Translations under genes and position numbers: made by a program
Shown: one piece after another, positions 35,610 to 47,355 of the stretch
Position numbering within the stretch: the first letter of the stretch is position 1
How the letters are laid out: every line of letters starts with the position of its first letter
Assembly (NCBI GenBank): GCA_020080175.1
Contig: JAGHQL010000093.1
Location: 1-64,000 of the forward strand
Length of the DNA stretch: 64,000 bases
Origin: Glutinoglossum americanum
Taxonomy: Eukaryota; Ascomycota; Geoglossomycetes; Geoglossales; Geoglossaceae
Direction of reading: 5' to 3'
The notes under the pieces: generated by a model
What the model was told of the DNA's origin: nothing
Databases searched by the model: none
What the model saw: the letters and a program-made list of their open reading frames with translations, nothing else

Positions 35610-36727
35610 CACCGGAAGTTGTTTGGCACGTCACCCCCAACATATAGTCTCCGTTCCACAGGAGTTCACAGTCGAAGTGCAGCCCGGAAGAATGCACACC
35701 AGGAGTGCATATTGGAGGGGTGTACATACACTAGAGAAAACAGGTCAAATTTGTTTCTCTCTTCCACAATTCCCACGATCTTGAGCGCAATCAACTTCTT
35801 CATAATAAACAAATAAACAATAACCTACCGGTCTTTAAATCCACTCTTATCCGCAAATTCTATAATATTAAACCACTCAAAGTGTAATTCCCCTAAAGTA
35901 CATACAATGCAGCTATACTCATCAGCACTTTGATTGATCACTAGTACTCCAAATTACGCTCTAGCGATTGCCTTCAGCCCTAATTCATCCACGTAATCAA
36001 TGGCTCCAATAAATCTTGCATATGTATCTAAACTAATCATGTAGAGTCTATTAAACAAATAACTGAAGAGCTTTTCATATCTTACACTATTTCCTAGAGC
36101 CAGGTATCTGTGCGAGATTTGCGCATGAAGGTAATCAACATCTCAATAAGTTTCCTCTCGTCTGCGGTTCGCTCAGGGGCTGCTGCGTACGCACGCAGTT
36201 CCTTGTGGTAATGAAACAGTGTATGGTAGGGATGTGGGATGGCTATGATCTTTAATTTAAAAGTATAACTACATGACCCCATTGAGCCAACGTCAATCGC
36301 GAAGCGTACATTTCAAATTGAACTGAAAGTGAACTGTTTGGAGTCAGCTTAATTGAGAGTCTAGCAACATGACGCTTCCCATTTATGTTGCCTTTGACGC
36401 AATGTGACTGAAGTTGACTTCTTCGTACCTTGGAAAGGATGGCAGCACTCTGCTGGTTGCCTTAGTTAGAACTCAAGGCTTGATGCATGATACTTGGGCT
36501 CTTGAAGCGTCCACTCGTTGAACTCGTGGGCCAAGCCCACCGCAAAACGCCACAGGCGCCTTGGTAGAGTCATGCCGAGCACAAAGGATTTGGGCAAGAG
36601 GCGGGGTCAGCCTGTCGGACACAAAGTACAGAGGATAGTGAAGAATTCCCAGTTTAACTCTCAAGATTATCGCCACGGCTCAATCTATTAAGCACATGAT
36701 CTTTCATCGCCACTCTACTGTGAGATA
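35610..36727. other. Intergenic, small frames only
   Basis: The minus-strand frame 36094..36282 (with HYHKELRAYAAAPERTADER) has a coding look but no identifiable domain, and may be a remnant. The rest shows nothing. The last few hundred bases should contain the promoter of the patatin multidomain gene. Confidence 0.35.
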
Positions 36728-39700
36728 ATGACTTCTCCAGTCCCCAATCCCATGGTATGCGTCAAATGTGGTAAGGCTGCGAACTACCACTGCCACCCTT
36801 GCGATGACCCTTACTGCTCCAGTTGTCAAGTTGACCACTGTGATCGTCACGCAAACCGAGGCATCCCCTACGAAATCTATCAACAAGTAGAAGCAGTGCT
36901 TGCTACAGAACAAGATGAATCACTACGACGCCAAATGCATGACTGTGACTCTTTGGCACGGTGGATCGGCATCACCATGCCAGACAACATAGGCAACGCA
37001 CAACCAAGTCTCTGGGGCTATTCACGAATAGCAGACCTTCTGACTGGCAACCACGTTCCGGAAATACAGTATCCCAGCCTCGTATCGTTCATCGGTGGTA
37101 CTGGGACTGGGAAAAGTACCTTGATAAGAAGCCTCATCCGCTTCAGCTGTCAGAATACGCCGACTCCCGGTATGGAACCGATAATCTCGGATCCTAAAAC
37201 ACCACACAGGTCAACAAGCAGTGATGTGCATCTATACAGCGATCCTGGCACCGAACACGAAGAGCGCCCGCTGCTACTAGCAGACTCGGAAGGGCTTCGT
37301 GGAGGACCGCCTGAAGCATGGCCTAGGTGGCTCGGCAAGGACGAGGTCGGTGGGGCTGTCGTGACCACAATTAATAACAAGAGAACAATTACATGGGCCC
37401 AAAACGAGAAGGCGGATAGGATGTACATCGTAGAGCATCTGTATCCAAGATTTTTATACACCTTCTCTGACCTGATTTGCTTCGTGGCTTCCACAGCACG
37501 GTATGTGAAGTTGCGACATCCCTAGATCCCTGGTGCATAGTGACTTACAATGGCGGCGTTTAAGTGAAATCGAAAGAGATACCGTTGATCTCTTGGAATG
37601 GGCGTCGTTGGGCTATGAAAAGACGCTCAACCAAAGAACGCCGCCAGCACTGCTAGTTGTGATAAATAATGCCGTGGGGCTAGAGGATCGGTCCTGGTAT
37701 GATGTGAACGAAGCTACACGAAAGTGGCTCACTCGACTTGACGAATCCGTTGATCCGGCACGTAATATAACGTTTTCAAAGTATGAAGAACTTAAGAACA
37801 AGTGGTCTCGTCAGGGCACAGAAATTTCTAAGCCTTCTCAGCTGCTGTTGCACTATTACTCGGACTTCAAGGTAGTGTGTATCCCAAGCAGTTCGGCCAA
37901 ATTGCAAACACACGGCGATATCTACTTGCAATATCAGAAGCTGCACGACGAGATCAGAACCTTGGCTTTGCTAACAGCTAAGAAAAAGGAAGAAGCGAAT
38001 CTAATTCTGGACACGACTACTTTCCAGATGTATGTCCAGCAAGCTCTGAACCACTTTGCCGAAGAGCATGGGAAGCCATTCGACCTTGAGGAGGTCTCGG
38101 GAAACATGAGGCCAGTACCAAACAAATTCAAGAACCATGTAGTTAATGTCCTTCTACATATGAGAGATAAGATCGGAATCGATAAGGAAAGGGTTTTGCT
38201 GGAACGGATGGCTCCCCTGGTAGCAGCCACAGTGGCGTTCTCAGCCAGCCAGAGCGGAAAAGACACAGGTCTGCAACCAGTATGACTTGGTTATTGCAAA
38301 ACTGACTAAAAGACAGACGTTCAGACTCACTTCGACCGAGTCTTTGCCCGATGTTGTGTAGAGGCTTGTGATAAATTTTATCAAGAGCACTGGCGATGTG
38401 AACAGTCTCTGAACAACAAACGCTGCAAAAATGTCAAAGGGGGTCACACAAAGGGGCACCAATACGTACACAACCCAAAGGAAGGCAGTGGAATCTGGAT
38501 ATGTAGTGGCGAATTCACCGCATCATACGATCCGTCGTTGTTCACCAAACTTGTTGTTGAACACCTTCGATCTCTGACTATATATAATACTGAAATTCAC
38601 AGACAGACACTACAGCAAGCACTTATAAAGGACTGGGTGTGCAAAATCCACACCAACAGAACCTGTCTTTCCTGCTTATCCAACAATCCCGAGCATCTAT
38701 TGCCTTGCAGACATGTTTTGTGCAGCGCTTGCGCAACAAAGTTCGATCTCGGCAGCGGAAGAAATGAGCATTCAGTCAGCATATGCATAACAAGGTGTCC
38801 GTTTGGGTGCGTTTCACATGGACCAGAGTGGCCTTGGGTATCTTTCGTGAAGCCACCTTCGGCCGGCGTGCGGGTACTTACCCTCGACGGAGGTGGAGTC
38901 CGTGGTATCCTGGAGCTCATCGTGCTTAGGTACTTGCAGGATTATGTTGCAGTTGAACTTGGTGCATATGTTCCCGTCATTGACATGTTTGACTTGGTGG
39001 TGGGAACTAGTACCGGAGGAATCATAGCTCTAGGCCTCGCCCATTGCCTCTGGGATATCCCAGGTTCCATAGTCAAGTTCACTCATCTTGCCAGCAAAAT
39101 CTTCACTCCACGCCCCCCAGGAACTCAACGGCTTTACCGATATTTAATCGGTCACAAATATCGGACGAGCGTGGTTGAAAACGCGTACAGAAACCTCTTT
39201 CCTAAGGATGGACCGCTGGTCAGTAGTCAAAGGGCCTCGCCTATCAAAGTTGCGGTAACAGCAGTATCCGATATAAGCGGTTCATACAGGCCATATTTAA
39301 TAACCAATTATAGTCGACCATTCGTCCGTATGTAATTCTTAATCCCGGAGAGTTCCCTTCTGACAATGCTCGCAGATTCTAAGGAGTGGCTGGTCAGGCC
39401 TGATACCTATGAACAGGAGGTGAAGGTCTGGGAGGCGTGAGTATCTATTCCTACATCAGCAGAAGTTCCACTCTCATGGGAATACGCATAACAGAGCACG
39501 CGCGACCTCAGCAGCTCCAACGTTCTTCAAGCCATACACACACGATGCCACTGGCGTCGTCTATAAAGACGGAGCCCTAAAATGCAACAACCCTATCCGC
39601 ATCGCCGATTCTGAGCGACGCTCAATCTGGCGATCCGGAAGCAACTCCCTTGATCTCCATCTCTCGATCGGCACCGGCGTCAATCCGGAGCTCGGAGGCG

Positions 39701-40344
39701 CAGTTCAGAGCTACGACCGCCGCAGCAGAACCGGCATTGGAGTGCTTATCGACATTGCCACAGACGCAGTCAAAAGCACAATGGACTCAGAGTCCGAATA
39801 CGAATCGTTCCGGCGGGACCTTCATGACGAAGAAATCCGCAAGCGCTACCACCGCTTCAACGTCTGTATCAACGATGGACAGCCCACACCGTCCTTTGAC
39901 GACTGCAGACACATCCAACGCTTAAAAGATTTAGCTAAGAAGCATTGTGAAAGCAAGGATATAGAACCGCAGCTTCGGCAACTGGCCAGAATTCTCGTCA
40001 GCTCCACTTTCTACTACGAAAAGAAAAGCTGGCACAGATTACCGAGACACTGGGTGTGTCAAGGAGCCATACATTCGAGGCTAACAGCTGAGCGGCAGAA
40101 AGCATTGAGCGCATTGGTGACAAAAGGGGTGAGTTTTATGGTGGGAACTGAGAGCCCCCCAAATGCTGGCGGAGAACCCAAGTTCGAGACCGCGACTACC
40201 GTATCGGCTTCCGTTACTCCATGGCCTATGCCGCTAGAATTTGCGGTATCAGAGGCGTCGAAAGATAGAAGGATCTGTATTGACCTGATATTCCCAGACG
40301 GACTCCACTGTGCAATAAGTGGCTTTCCGAGGACCATCGCGTAG
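36728..40344 (+). CDS. Zinc finger-GTPase-RING-patatin multidomain protein
   Basis: Predicted join(36728..37500, 37565..38268, 38317..39327, 39376..39436, 39495..40344), 1132 aa. Four introns (48-64 bp) have good donors and acceptors and keep phase. Order: a B-box-like Cys/His finger (C11, C14, C22, C25, C30, C33, H37, C38, H41); a P-loop NTPase with Walker A GGTGTGKST (123-131) and a DSEG switch/Walker B (186-189), like dynamin/septin-type GTPase folds; a long helical region; a Cys/His-rich stretch and a RING-like C3HC4 finger (about 609-657); then a patatin domain with DGGGVRG oxyanion motif (about 683), GTSTGG nucleophile elbow (Ser near 724) and catalytic Asp in DGA (near 875). The dyad is intact, so lipid acyl hydrolase activity is expected. 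This plan recurs in fungi among NLR-like/patatin proteins. A role in self/non-self or membrane-damage response is inference. Confidence 0.9.
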
Positions 40345-40584
40345 ACATGTTTCTTGTTTCTCGCTGTCAAATTTTCACGGCCGAGGGGTTTGATTGGAGG
40401 AGAAACATCACAGAAAGGCATGAGGAGACCAGGAAATGCTCACACATACCGCCGCCTGCAGCCAAAATTTGTTCACGTCGGATGCTGCAGAATCGCCAAA
40501 GCGAAGGAACATATATACGTGTACTTAACAACCTGGCATTTCGTCTGCCTGGATGCTATAACCAGAATGCCGCGCCATCTGTAT
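40345..40584. other. 3' flank of patatin gene
   Basis: No coding sequence is recognised. The short element copy follows at 40585. Confidence 0.3.
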
Positions 40585-40743
40585 GGTACTGTGGAGGAGG
40601 CGATTTCTATGCCGTGGAAGTGGTAATTTTATTAGCTAGTGGTTAGTCATTCTCTTGGCAGGGGTAGCTTACCTACCGCACCCACGACCTGCTTAATCCA
40701 ACCATCCTTCTACCTACCGGTTGAACTATGCTTCTACAGTACC
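40585..40743. mobile_element. Short TIR element, copy 2
   Basis: About 159 bp, bounded by GGTACTGTGGAGG and an inverted copy with one or two changes (CTTCTACAGTACC). It is the same orientation and family as 27735..27891. It has inserted ~240 bp downstream of the patatin gene's stop codon. Confidence 0.7.
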
Positions 40744-41652
40744 TCGTACGACAATGCGTTACTCATCCAGCCTCTGCACGGGGCTAGCATCGCGGGTGCG
40801 ATGCCACGCAAGGTTGTTGCGTTCAACATATCGCAGCTTGGTCGGTCACAGGCTGCCATGTCAAAATGGAGCTCACCCTCGACCCCTCCATCGGCAACCT
40901 GGCCATTTCGCTCAAGCTAGCAAGGACTACAGAGACTAAGTGTACGCTGTGGAGATTTCCTGGTAAAGCGTGCTGCCTTGGAAGCTTCTTTTATGCACGT
41001 ATTGTGGGGGGTACCTTTATGTCCGCGTTTACACCCTTATGTAGTATTAATGTCGGGCAGCTTTATTAACGAGGCCTATCCCCATTTCAATTCAACGTTC
41101 TTCTGCCCAGCGGTTGAGCTTTTGCCTAATGGAGCGTTGCAAGCCTACTGGCTGGAATTGTCACCTTCCTAGCCCCTCGGCTGTGGCTCGAGGTGTTCTC
41201 GGCCATCGGAATCCCTGCTTGAAATGCAGTCAAATTGCTTGATACTGGAATGGCTGGAGTTTCGTGTAGTAAATATATGCTGTAGGTTTGATGCAACAAA
41301 ACCTCCGTGCCGTGAGCACGCCTCGTACAAGTACATGCAGTACTGGGTCATAAGTTTTGGAACGTTTTATGCGGCCGGGAGATTTGACTTGATCAACAAA
41401 GCTCACCACCGGAAAAATAGAAGGCCATGTCCTACAGGTATAGCTGAATTATTGGGGACAGATGCAAGTATATCTCTACGAAAAAAAAAAGTATTCTATA
41501 CATCTGCTACTTGGAGGCAGTTGGTGCGGACAAGCTATTGGCGAGGTCGCTTCGCAAGTGTTGCGAAGCTTTTGTACCTCAGTTGTATCTTTCCGGCTGA
41601 GTGAGTCCACTTCCAGTTAGCTAGCATACCATAGAATCGGAGAATCAGAGAA
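40744..41652. other. Intergenic, possible coding traces
   Basis: Open frames at 40780-40960 (ELTLDPSIGNLAISLKLART) have a coding look but no recognised family. Nothing else is assigned. Confidence 0.3.
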
Positions 41653-42063
41653 TCAGAGCTTCCGGGTTGCACTCCTCTCAATGGCTGAAGTCATGGCTGG
41701 CAGCCGTGGCAAATCACCATCAACAGCAAAAATTATCGATTCAACAACCAAATGCCTGATAGCTATTTCAAAAGGCCAGCTAGTCTTCTGAGCTTTAATG
41801 CTATCCTCTACAAGTGTGCAAGGACATCCTTCAAACACTCTTAAATACTTCCACTGGTCCCACTTGCTCTATTTTCCGGAACGAACATTGATGATGTCTA
41901 TATTGCAAACGGGAGCACCTAGCCTTTCCACCTCATCTCTAGGAAGAAAAGTTCTGATGGTTTTGTTTCCAGGATTATGGCATTTTTCGTCTGTTTCTCT
42001 GCCGAAAGCGGAACGTCCACTGGATGGAATCGATCGCTTGGATCCAATTAAAAAATGGAGCAT
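41653..42063 (-). pseudogene. Possible gene remnant of unknown family
   Basis: Two minus-strand frames, 42063..41869 and 41838..41653, are in the same phase and are separated by one TAG. Together they read through PRDEVERLGAPVCNIDIINV and SWPFEIAIRHLVVESIIFAV, which looks like real protein sequence. The TAG may be a mutation, or the end of an intron since it forms an AG acceptor. I do not recognise the family. Confidence 0.25.
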
Positions 42064-42411
42064 TTCAAGGCCTCCGTAGCTTGCGACTCTGGGTAGCTAC
42101 GTTCCAGGTAGCCGGGAGAAACGTCACTGAGCCTTTCGGCAAGCAGCCAGTCTCGGCTTTCTGAACTTTTTGATAATATATAGGCTTTGCTTGGGAAACT
42201 AAAACGGTAGTAACGGGAAGGGAATAAAGAACCACAAACTAAGGGTGGAGAAAATACTCAAGAAAATTGAAAATAAGGGGGGATGGCTACGCTAAATCGT
42301 CAACGGTAATGTGCTCTGGTCCTACCATAATATGGGTCACTTCATGACGGAGGTGAATGTAGCTCTGCCGGCTAGCTCACCGCAACACTGTTAAAACCAA
42401 GACGACGACAT

Positions 42412-43787
42412 CTAAGTCAGATACTCGGTCCTCCCGTCCGCGTATGTATACTTAGTGCCTCCAAAAAAATCATACCGCATCTTCGCAGTCGCCTGATCCA
42501 CGCTGGCCGTCGCTCGCGCGTACTGCGCGGTCTCATTCTGACTCCTCGCCACAATAGCCGCCTGGACTTCCTCATTTCTCCGCTGCGCGTCTGGGTCCGG
42601 AGTCTCCGGGAACGCGGTACGAGGGATCGTTCGTGGAAGTGGCGAGAGGCCATCTGTGGGGTTCAGTAGTGCTGTGTGAGAGAGGAGCGTCTGGAAGCTG
42701 GCGTGTTGAGCGGAGGGATCGCACTGGATTTTGAGGGTTTGGAAGGCGATGAAGCCGTTGAGGGTAAGGAGGGGCGTCTGGGTTTTGGGGAGGAAGGAGT
42801 TTAGAGAGGGGGTGGAGTGAGTGGCCCGAGGAGCGCTGGTATAGGGGAAGGAGTAGGCTTGATAAACAAGAGCGAACTGCTGATCGATGAAGCCGGCACC
42901 GAGGCCGGTCATTGCGGCGGCAGATTGGAAGATCCCGTCTGTCTCGTTCATTAGCACGCGAAGTTAACAACGCTCCGACGACCGGATCCTGATGCCTTTT
43001 GCGAGCGGTCCGCCCGTTTCTCAAAAGCGGCTTACATACATAAATTTTTCTCGGGGCTAACGCCACACATCTCCGCCGCCTGTCCCATCTTTTCGGGAGA
43101 CAACCCTCCCTGGCAGGGCGGCGCAACGGTACGATCAAGGAGATTGTAGAATGCCGTCGCGAGCGTAATGAAGCTTGGAGAAGGCCTCTTGTCAGCCGCG
43201 ATCATTTCGCCCCAGAATTCGGCCGGGTCGGGAGCAGGGGGTGCATGCTGCTGTCGTTGTGGCATTGGCTGTTGTGGCGCTGGCTGTTGTTCCGCTGGCT
43301 GTTGCACCGGCTGCTGTGTCACTGGATGTTGTTGCACTGGCTGTTGTGGCAGTGGCTGTTGTGGCAGTGGCTGCTGTGGCAGTGGCTGCTGTGGCAGTGA
43401 CTGTTGTGGCAGTTGCGGTGGGACTAGGGCAGGTGGAGGAGGGTAGTACTGCGGCTGTTGCTGTGGCGGTGGGGCCTGGGTAGGTGGGGGAGGGTAGAAC
43501 TGCGGCTGCTGCGCTGAGTACTGGTGTGCGATCGGGCCAGGCGGCTGCCATTGGTTTGGCGATTGCTGCGGTGCCGGCAGGGGCGCAGACGGTGGTGCTC
43601 CGTATAAACTCGCTGTCGCTGCGCTTTGTGCCAGATACTGCGGAGGGCATGCGCCCTGCGGAAATGGCGAATAGGGCTGACTAGCGTGGTGACCAGGAGG
43701 AGGGACACCGTATCCAGTGGTGGTGGGGCTCAATTGTGGAGGGTATTGTCCAAACAGGGGAGCGCCATAGCTTCCGGAGACGCTATA

Positions 43788-43833
<46 letters not shown>

Positions 43834-43901
43834 GGGTGTGTGTTCTGACTGGACTTGTTAGCGGCTCTTTCGAGGATCTTTCCGAGAAAGTGAGCGGCCA
43901 T
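42412..43901 (-). CDS. Gln/Pro-rich protein, DUF7514-like C-terminal part
   Basis: Predicted complement(join(42412..42938, 43040..43901)), 462 aa; the 101-bp intron has donor GTATGT and acceptor GACAG and keeps phase. A short N-terminal helix (MAAHFLGKILERAA) is followed by 15 consecutive Gln (about 24-38), then a long Pro/Gln/Tyr-rich disordered region with about ten PQQPLPQQP-type repeats (about 165-235). The folded part starts near 245 (FWGEMIAADKRPSPSFITLA, LSPEKMGQAAEMCGVSPEKN). This resembles fungal DUF7514 proteins, but the match is from memory of the motif and is tentative. Function unknown; polyQ/prion-like composition suggests condensate or transcription-related behaviour. The gene is divergent from the Helo-pseudokinase gene, sharing a ~780-bp intergenic region. 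Confidence 0.7.
43788..43833 (-). repeat. CAG/CAA repeat encoding polyglutamine
   Basis: A (CTG/TTG)n tract on the plus strand encodes the 15-Gln run of the Gln/Pro-rich protein. One half is pure CTG, which tends to vary in length between strains; the other half mixes CTG and TTG. Confidence 0.85.
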
Positions 43902-44683
43902 CTCTCTTCGCTATGTAGAACTGGGACTGGAGAAAGGCGAGGCCTCTCCAGGATGGTATTTGAAGTTTGACTGGCATGTCACTAGAGCCTCCTGTGGGGA
44001 GTCCACCGCGGGGCGTGTCTTGGCGGCGCTGAAAAGGAATATATTCATACGGAATCTTCCATAGCTTGTTGCGTGCTTTTTCCACCTCGGCGAAGCAGAT
44101 TCTTCCATCCCGAGCCTTTCCTCTACATGGCGCGCATAGGGAAGCAAGAGAACAACGCGCGAAGTCGATGTGTGCATTTCCAGATGCGAGGTGAAGGCGA
44201 GAGGGTCCTACATCAAGTACTAGGGCTAAGGGTCATGTTCTTGCCCAACATTAAAAATTCTCCAATACTTTTTGGCTTACCTGCATGATATGAAAGTATT
44301 CGAAGCCGCGAGTCCTGCGCTTTTTTTTGGTCGTATGCGATACGACCTCGTCCGAATAATGCCGCACCATTGTTGGCCATTGTTGGCCATTGTTGGCCAT
44401 TGTTGGCCATTGTTGCCTAGAGATACACCACCATGCGGGAATTGTTTGTCCGATTCGGCAGCAAATTAAGCCAAACCGGACAAAACGCTTCCGACTGCAG
44501 AGTCCATTTGTTTTGCGAGGTGTTTACGGAGTATGCCTCACGGCCTGCCAATCTTCGCACGCTTTGCTTAGCAGACGGCAAGACTGAAGGAGACGCAAAC
44601 CTTCAGTTACTCTTGGAGGAATTTCTTGGATAATATCACCTCTCTTCTCGTGGTTCTAGGTAGCATGACTGCACGATTTCGCT
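43902..44683. promoter_or_regulatory. Divergent intergenic region
   Basis: This lies between the start codons of the Gln/Pro-rich gene (minus) and the Helo-pseudokinase gene (plus), so both promoters are expected here. It contains the 10-bp minisatellite at 44367..44415. No known transcription factor site is called. Confidence 0.45.
44367..44415 (+). repeat. Minisatellite CCATTGTTGG x ~5
   Basis: Four perfect copies and one nearly complete copy of the 10-mer CCATTGTTGG lie head to tail. Each copy contains CCATTGTT; the repeated unit sits about 270 bp upstream of the Helo-pseudokinase ATG and could affect its promoter. Confidence 0.9.
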
Positions 44684-47355
44684 ATGGATCCTTTAAGTGT
44701 CGCAGCATCGGTTGTCGGTTTACTTATTGCAGCAGGCAAGATGGCTCAATCGCTGAAGCAGTTGACCTCTTTGGCTGATGCGCCAAGTTCAGCAAAAGCT
44801 GTGCTTACAGAGATGAGCGACATGGCAGCAGCACTAGAACACCTTCAGGACTATCTAAATGGAACAACCAGCGTACCTGCCGGCCGTGGACAATTTATCC
44901 TGCTTGAACACGTAGTTGTAACTCTAACTGGATGCGTCACCACATACTCGGAACTCGAGTTAATCATCGACAGCGTTCACGTTGATCCTGAAATGGGTGC
45001 CTTCGACCGTATTAAGTGGGCCGTTAAAGAAAAGGAGATCCTGGACATTGTTCGGCGGATACAGAACCACAAATCTTCCCTCACATTAATGCTGACAATA
45101 TTGCAATGGTACGTTCGACCAACAGTTAATAGTCACCAACTTTATTCTCGAAAACGATTTAACATCGCCCTAGTAAATCAAATCAAGAGGCTGAAAACTC
45201 TATGGCGAGATTATGTAGTCTTATAGAGCGGGTCGCAAGAAGCAATGAGAATCTCTCATCGCGCCTTCACAGGCTAGAAGGGAGACAACTCTCACCCGAT
45301 GCTGGAAATCCACCAAGCGTCCTGGGAGATGACAGCTCTACGATTCGTCCAGCAATAAATAATCGGACAGACCAAGTATCTATTACTGCCGCGACCCGCT
45401 CGGTTAGATTCTCCTTCGAGGAAACTTTACAATCATCCCGGGTCTACTTAAGATCCATGTTCCGCCACTCAGAATCATCCCTATCCAGCTCCGTACAGCG
45501 AGCTGCTGCCATTTCCATGTTCTCATCGCTGAGTCTCGCAGATGTATCCAACATCTCAGTATTCTCACTGCCGATATACGCTATTGATATCAGCAATAGC
45601 TACTGGTATACATTTGATCTAGGTGGGACGCAGCAAAACTCCCAGCTACAGGAAGTTCAATCACTCTCAGGGGACCGAGAAGTGGCGGCTTCTGTCAAGG
45701 CTCTCACCAGGGAAACGACAACTGTCGGTGTTCCTCCTGTGGACGTATGGTGGGTCGAGCAGAGGATAGAGGCGACAGTCACTCGGGATTTTGTGTTTGC
45801 TAACCTACAGGAGGAGGAGCAGAAGTTCCTAGATGAGCCGCTGGTGTTTGGAGGCGGGCTTACAGACGATACGTATATTGAATGGATCTTGAAGAAGGCC
45901 AAACGAATATTTCTTATACTGAAGGAGTTGGGTGTAACAGATCGGATTCGCCTTATTGCTGATGACTCCTGGGACGACAGCGACCTTCCACTTCCCTTAG
46001 AGGCCATTAAGCGCCTTCAGCTTACCTACAGTAGAGATGGAGCCTTGGAGAAGAGATTTTATAAGATGCAGTTCAAATTCCTCTTACAAGAGATTAAAGA
46101 AGGGGAGCATATCGTATTTGGAACCGATGAATTTATCCCCATTGAACCTGTCAACAAGCGTTCAGGGTTCACATTTGACTACACTGCTGAAAAAGTACAT
46201 CTACCTGGGCGGCCAGGCGAAATTTACAAGCGGAGACGAATTGTCCTCAGTGGTGCTCCCGACAAAGCTCCAGAAGAGGACTTCATTGCCAAGATACAAG
46301 TAATGAAGTCCGCGGTACACCCGCACATCGCCCCGTGGGCTTCTTACACATACCGGGGGTATGGATACATACTTCTAAAGTCGGTGAGCGATGTCAGTCT
46401 GAAGGATTTTATCCGGTTTACCCCTCAGCAGTTCAAGATTCTCCGGGAGCGGGAGCGGCAGTTAACCTTATTAACTTGGCTACACTGTCTTGCGAACGCG
46501 TTGGCATTCCTCTACCGACATGGCTTAACCCATGAAAATATCAAGCCTTCAAACATTATGATCGATGAGTCAAATAACATATTCTTTACAGACATTTTGG
46601 CGTTTAAGTGGGGAGACGCCGATAAGGAGGCCTCTGGGATTGAATCGTACGAATATGGAGCCCCGGAGAGATGGGGCCGGACATGGGTTATCTCCAAACC
46701 AAGCCTCACAAAACACCGTTCTGGTGGGGAAGCTTCGTGGAAAAGGAATTCGGATACTTCAACTTCTAGTGGCCCTTCGATATCTACGAATACCTACTCC
46801 TCCAATCCCCCGACCGAGCCTTCAGTCGTCTATATCGACTGGCAAAATAACACTCCCGATTTCCAAAAATCAGATGTGTTCTCCCTCGGCTGTATCTGGC
46901 TAGATATTATGACCATCCTCCTCAAGCGAAAGAGCACCTCCTTCTCCTCCCATCGATCCGCTAAGAACAAGAAGCCTGGTATAGGCGGAGGCCTTCCAGA
47001 CATGTCTTTCCATGCAAATATCGGCCAACTGGAGTCATGGATAGGATTACTCAAGAGAGACGCATCGAAGAAAGAAGATAGGATCTTCCGCTTTGTGCCT
47101 TCCATCCTCGCCCTCACACAATCCATGCTCTCAAGAGACCCGAATATTCGTCCTAGGCCGCACGAGTGTGAGGAACTCCTCCACCGGGTACTAGCTAGTG
47201 CCCTGTTCCCTGAGATAACACACTGCGACACTCAACAGTTGGCCGAGGGCGATTGGGAGTTTGGCAGTCCGTCGTCAGCTGAGGGTTCGGACACCATATC
47301 AACACCGAGACAGTCTGCAGTGTCCAGCTTTATTACAAAGCGTCTCTTTGTGTGA
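44684..47355 (+). CDS. Helo-like N-terminal domain fused to pseudokinase
   Basis: Predicted join(44684..45108, 45219..47355), 853 aa; the 110-bp intron (GTACGT donor, TTATGTAG acceptor) is the only junction that keeps phase. Residues 1 to about 140 (MDPLSVAASVVGLLIAAGKM and on) match the Helo-like N-terminal domain of fungal STAND proteins, a helical bundle related to HeLo and the MLKL four-helix domain. A Ser-rich linker and an uncharacterised middle part follow. From about residue 445 comes a kinase fold: 'DF..KI..MK...HPHI' alphaC region where the usual Glu is Lys, HENIKPSN at about 580 in place of HRDxKPxN (catalytic Asp lost), TDILAF in place of DFG, YGAPERW, and KSDVFSLGCI. Loss of catalytic residues indicates a pseudokinase. 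Likely a membrane-acting cell-death or signalling protein; that is inference from architecture. Confidence 0.85.

Noticed and set aside
43168-43483. Cys/Gly-rich and Val/Ala-rich frames on the plus strand
   Set aside because: They are antisense shadows of the PQQP repeats in the Gln/Pro-rich gene.
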